NCBI GenBank assembly: GCA_945947045.1
Contig: CAMEXG010000103.1
Location: 1-7,412, forward strand
DNA length: 7,412 bases
From: an uncultured Spirochaetales bacterium
GTDB taxonomy: Bacteria; Spirochaetota; Spirochaetia; Sphaerochaetales; Sphaerochaetaceae
Reading direction: 5' to 3'
The notes beneath the pieces were generated by a model. That model was not told the origin of the DNA, ran no database searches, and worked only from the letters and a program-made list of their open reading frames with translations. The first letter of the stretch is position 1; every line of letters begins with the position of its first letter. Shown one piece after another: positions 5,970 to 7,412 of this stretch. A program made the position numbers and the translations under genes.

Positions 5970-7202
5970 TCAGAAACGCTGATCATGGCATATGAAATCC
6001 ATAAGGTTGACATGTCTGATTCCATTTCGCTTCTGGAGAAGATAATCGGTTGTAAGCACATACTTATTGTAATTGTCCCTGATCATTTCAAGCGGACGAT
6101 ATTCCCGGTCTTCAGTATCCTTACTGAGGAGAATAGTGTAAGCAACCTGAAGGTATGCATAGTTCATATCATTGTCTCGAACTATAAAATCACATTCCAG
6201 CTTGCCTATGCGACCGACACTTACAGAATATCCAAGGCTTCGTGCGTATACATACACAATGTTTTCAAGTGCCGGTCCAAAGTTTATCTGATTATCTGTA
6301 TTCATTGCAAAGAAAAAGCTCAGGTCCGCAAGATAATACTTCTTTTCTCCGCTTAGGGAACGTTTCGACTTCATGTCAAACCGAGGACACTCATAAAGGA
6401 TCTTTGCATCAAGTAGTATCTGAATGTATTTAGTCACAGTTTCCCGTCCAATCAAAAGACCATTTTTCCTTAATGCCTCATGGAGGCTGTTGATACTTGT
6501 TACAGCACCGAAATTGTTGACAATATAGTTCCTTACAGCTTCAAAAGCTGCAACATCCTTGATTTTGACTCTTCTGCGGATATCTTTCTCAAAGATTTCC
6601 TTGATTACTCCACTGACATAGGTTCTTTTTGAATCAATGTCATCCATCAACACTGTCCGAGGAAAGCCTCCTTCCAGAATAAACCCGGTCAACTCTGCCT
6701 GAGGATTTGAATTGACAGCTTTTCCATAGAACTGCTTCATCTCTTCATATTCATCGAAGCTTAATGGAAACAGTTCAAATTCCAGATATCTTCCGGTAAG
6801 CTTTGTCACAAGTTCACCGCTCAGAAGATATGAATTGGAGCCTGTGATGAAAATGGAATAGTTTCCATCCCTACGATACCCATTTAGCAGTTCTTCAAAT
6901 CCCTCTACATTCTGGATCTCATCGATGAATAGATACTTAAGCCCGTCCGCAGTTGCCATTGAATCAATCAGTGTCTCCAACTGGTCCGGCTCCTTTATCT
7001 TCCGATATCCTCTTTTATCAAGATCAATATATATGATGTTTTCTTTCGAGACTCCGGAAGAACGGAGTTCATCAGCAATAGTTTCCATTAGGCAGGATTT
7101 CCCGCATCTCCTGACTCCAGTAATGACTTTTATGATATCGTCGTCATGGAAAAAGCTTCGTATTTTTCCAAGGTACTTTTCACGTTTGAATAATCCTGCC
7201 AT
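5970..7202 (-). CDS. AAA_14 / DUF4143 family ATPase
   Basis: This 410-residue protein belongs to a widespread family of two-domain ATPases (AAA_14 plus DUF4143) whose cellular role is mostly unknown. The N-terminal ATPase has a Walker A GVRRCGKS (residues 29-36), Walker B YLFIDE (D94, E95), a sensor-type ITGSNS (119-124) and TGRY (136-139). A winged-helix-like section (about 225-270) links to the C-terminal DUF4143 part. That part carries YYLADLSFFFA, an ALENIVY helix, ECDFIV (D338) and YLQVAY (350-355). These match the order of a PD-(D/E)XK nuclease core, but the E-x-K position reads Q-V-A, so nuclease activity is doubtful. The start at 7202 is chosen because AAGGAAGAG precedes it and a promoter lies just upstream; the longer in-frame start at 7253 would lie before that promoter. 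Arginine codons (17 of 29 CGN) differ sharply from nrdB, which suggests acquisition. It appears monocistronic. Confidence 0.9.
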   Translation of the reverse strand: MAGLFKREKYLGKIRSFFHDDDIIKVITGVRRCGKSCLMETIADELRSSGVSKENIIYIDLDKRGYRKIKEPDQLETLIDSMATADGLKYLFIDEIQNVEGFEELLNGYRRDGNYSIFITGSNSYLLSGELVTKLTGRYLEFELFPLSFDEYEEMKQFYGKAVNSNPQAELTGFILEGGFPRTVLMDDIDSKRTYVSGVIKEIFEKDIRRRVKIKDVAAFEAVRNYIVNNFGAVTSINSLHEALRKNGLLIGRETVTKYIQILLDAKILYECPRFDMKSKRSLSGEKKYYLADLSFFFAMNTDNQINFGPALENIVYVYARSLGYSVSVGRIGKLECDFIVRDNDMNYAYLQVAYTILLSKDTEDREYRPLEMIRDNYNKYVLTTDYLLQKRNGIRHVNLMDFICHDQRF

Positions 7203-7223
7203 ATCCACTCTTCCTTCTACCTT

Positions 7224-7232
7224 AGTATAACA
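7224..7232 (-). promoter_or_regulatory. Extended -10 promoter of the ATPase gene
   Basis: On the minus strand TGTTATACT forms an extended -10 (TGn followed by TATACT, five of six matches). No good -35 is seen, which is usual for this promoter type. Transcription would begin about 7217, giving a leader of roughly 15 bases that still contains the AAGGAAGAG site, and this excludes the longer start at 7253. Confidence 0.6.
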
Positions 7233-7299
7233 CCATAGAGCCTTAAAATGCACGTTATGATTGCAATTTTTTCAATTATTTCATTTCTTGTAATGATAA

Positions 7300-7412
7300 C
7301 TACCGTATAAGCTTCATTTCTGTAAAGACTACCATAAAAGTATAATGAACGAAGAAATCTTTCCCGAGGAAGCTGATGGTGTCATTATGTTTTTGAACAT
7401 AGAAAGGCTCTC
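7300..7412 (-). other. Ambiguous partial reading frame at the window edge
   Basis: One minus-strand frame is open from the window edge to a TAG at 7302-7300 (36 residues, for example NDTISFLGKDFFVHYTF) and could be the C-terminus of a gene upstream of the ATPase. On the plus strand an ATG at 7345 opens 22 codons to the edge (MNEEIFPEEADGVIMFLNI) but lacks a clear ribosome-binding site. The two cannot both be real, and a second minus-strand frame is also open here. Sequence beyond the window is required to choose. Confidence 0.25.

Noticed and set aside
5964..6356. A 130-codon plus-strand frame opposite the ATPase gene.
   Set aside because: It lies entirely antisense to the well-supported ATPase, lacks a ribosome-binding site and has no family resemblance.

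Overview
The window (7,412 bases, AT-rich, standard genetic code with TAA, TAG and TGA all used as stops) looks like chromosomal DNA of a low-GC bacterium. Shine-Dalgarno sites are strong (AAGGAGG, AGGAGG), which argues against Bacteroidetes-type translation signals and fits a Bacillota-like organism or a spirochaete. No ribosomal or other phylogenetic marker is present, so the lineage is left open.

Layout. (1) 82-777, minus: an MgtC/SapB-family membrane protein. (2) 778-1169: a 392-base divergent control region with several inverted repeats and a perfect TATAAT. (3) 1170-4740, plus: the nrdA-nrdB operon encoding a complete class Ia aerobic ribonucleotide reductase. All catalytic cysteines of R1 and the iron ligands and radical tyrosine of R2 can be seen. 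The two genes are tightly coupled: the nrdB ribosome-binding site overlaps the nrdA stop codon. The operon ends in a clear intrinsic terminator at 4750-4785. (4) 4789-5277, minus: a convergent 162-residue protein I do not recognise. (5) 5278-5969: 692 bases with no intact gene. They hold a perfect 16-base palindrome, a decayed minus-strand reading frame (one frameshift, one in-frame TGA) and a long inverted repeat. (6) 5970-7202, minus: an ATPase of the AAA_14 + DUF4143 type with its own extended -10 promoter. (7) 7203-7412: promoter region and an ambiguous partial reading frame at the window edge.

How the parts relate. nrdA and nrdB make one enzyme that reduces ribonucleotides to deoxyribonucleotides for DNA synthesis. 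The mgtC-like gene, the unknown gene and the ATPase show no obvious functional link to it. The ATPase uses CGN arginine codons heavily (17 of 29), whereas nrdB uses none (0 of 18). Together with the decayed sequence beside it, this suggests the right-hand part is an accessory, probably acquired, segment next to a core operon. I do not see a new multi-gene system here. The items most worth a second look are the unknown 162-residue protein, the decayed gene, the duplicated N-terminal architecture of NrdA and the uncharacterised repeats upstream of nrdA.
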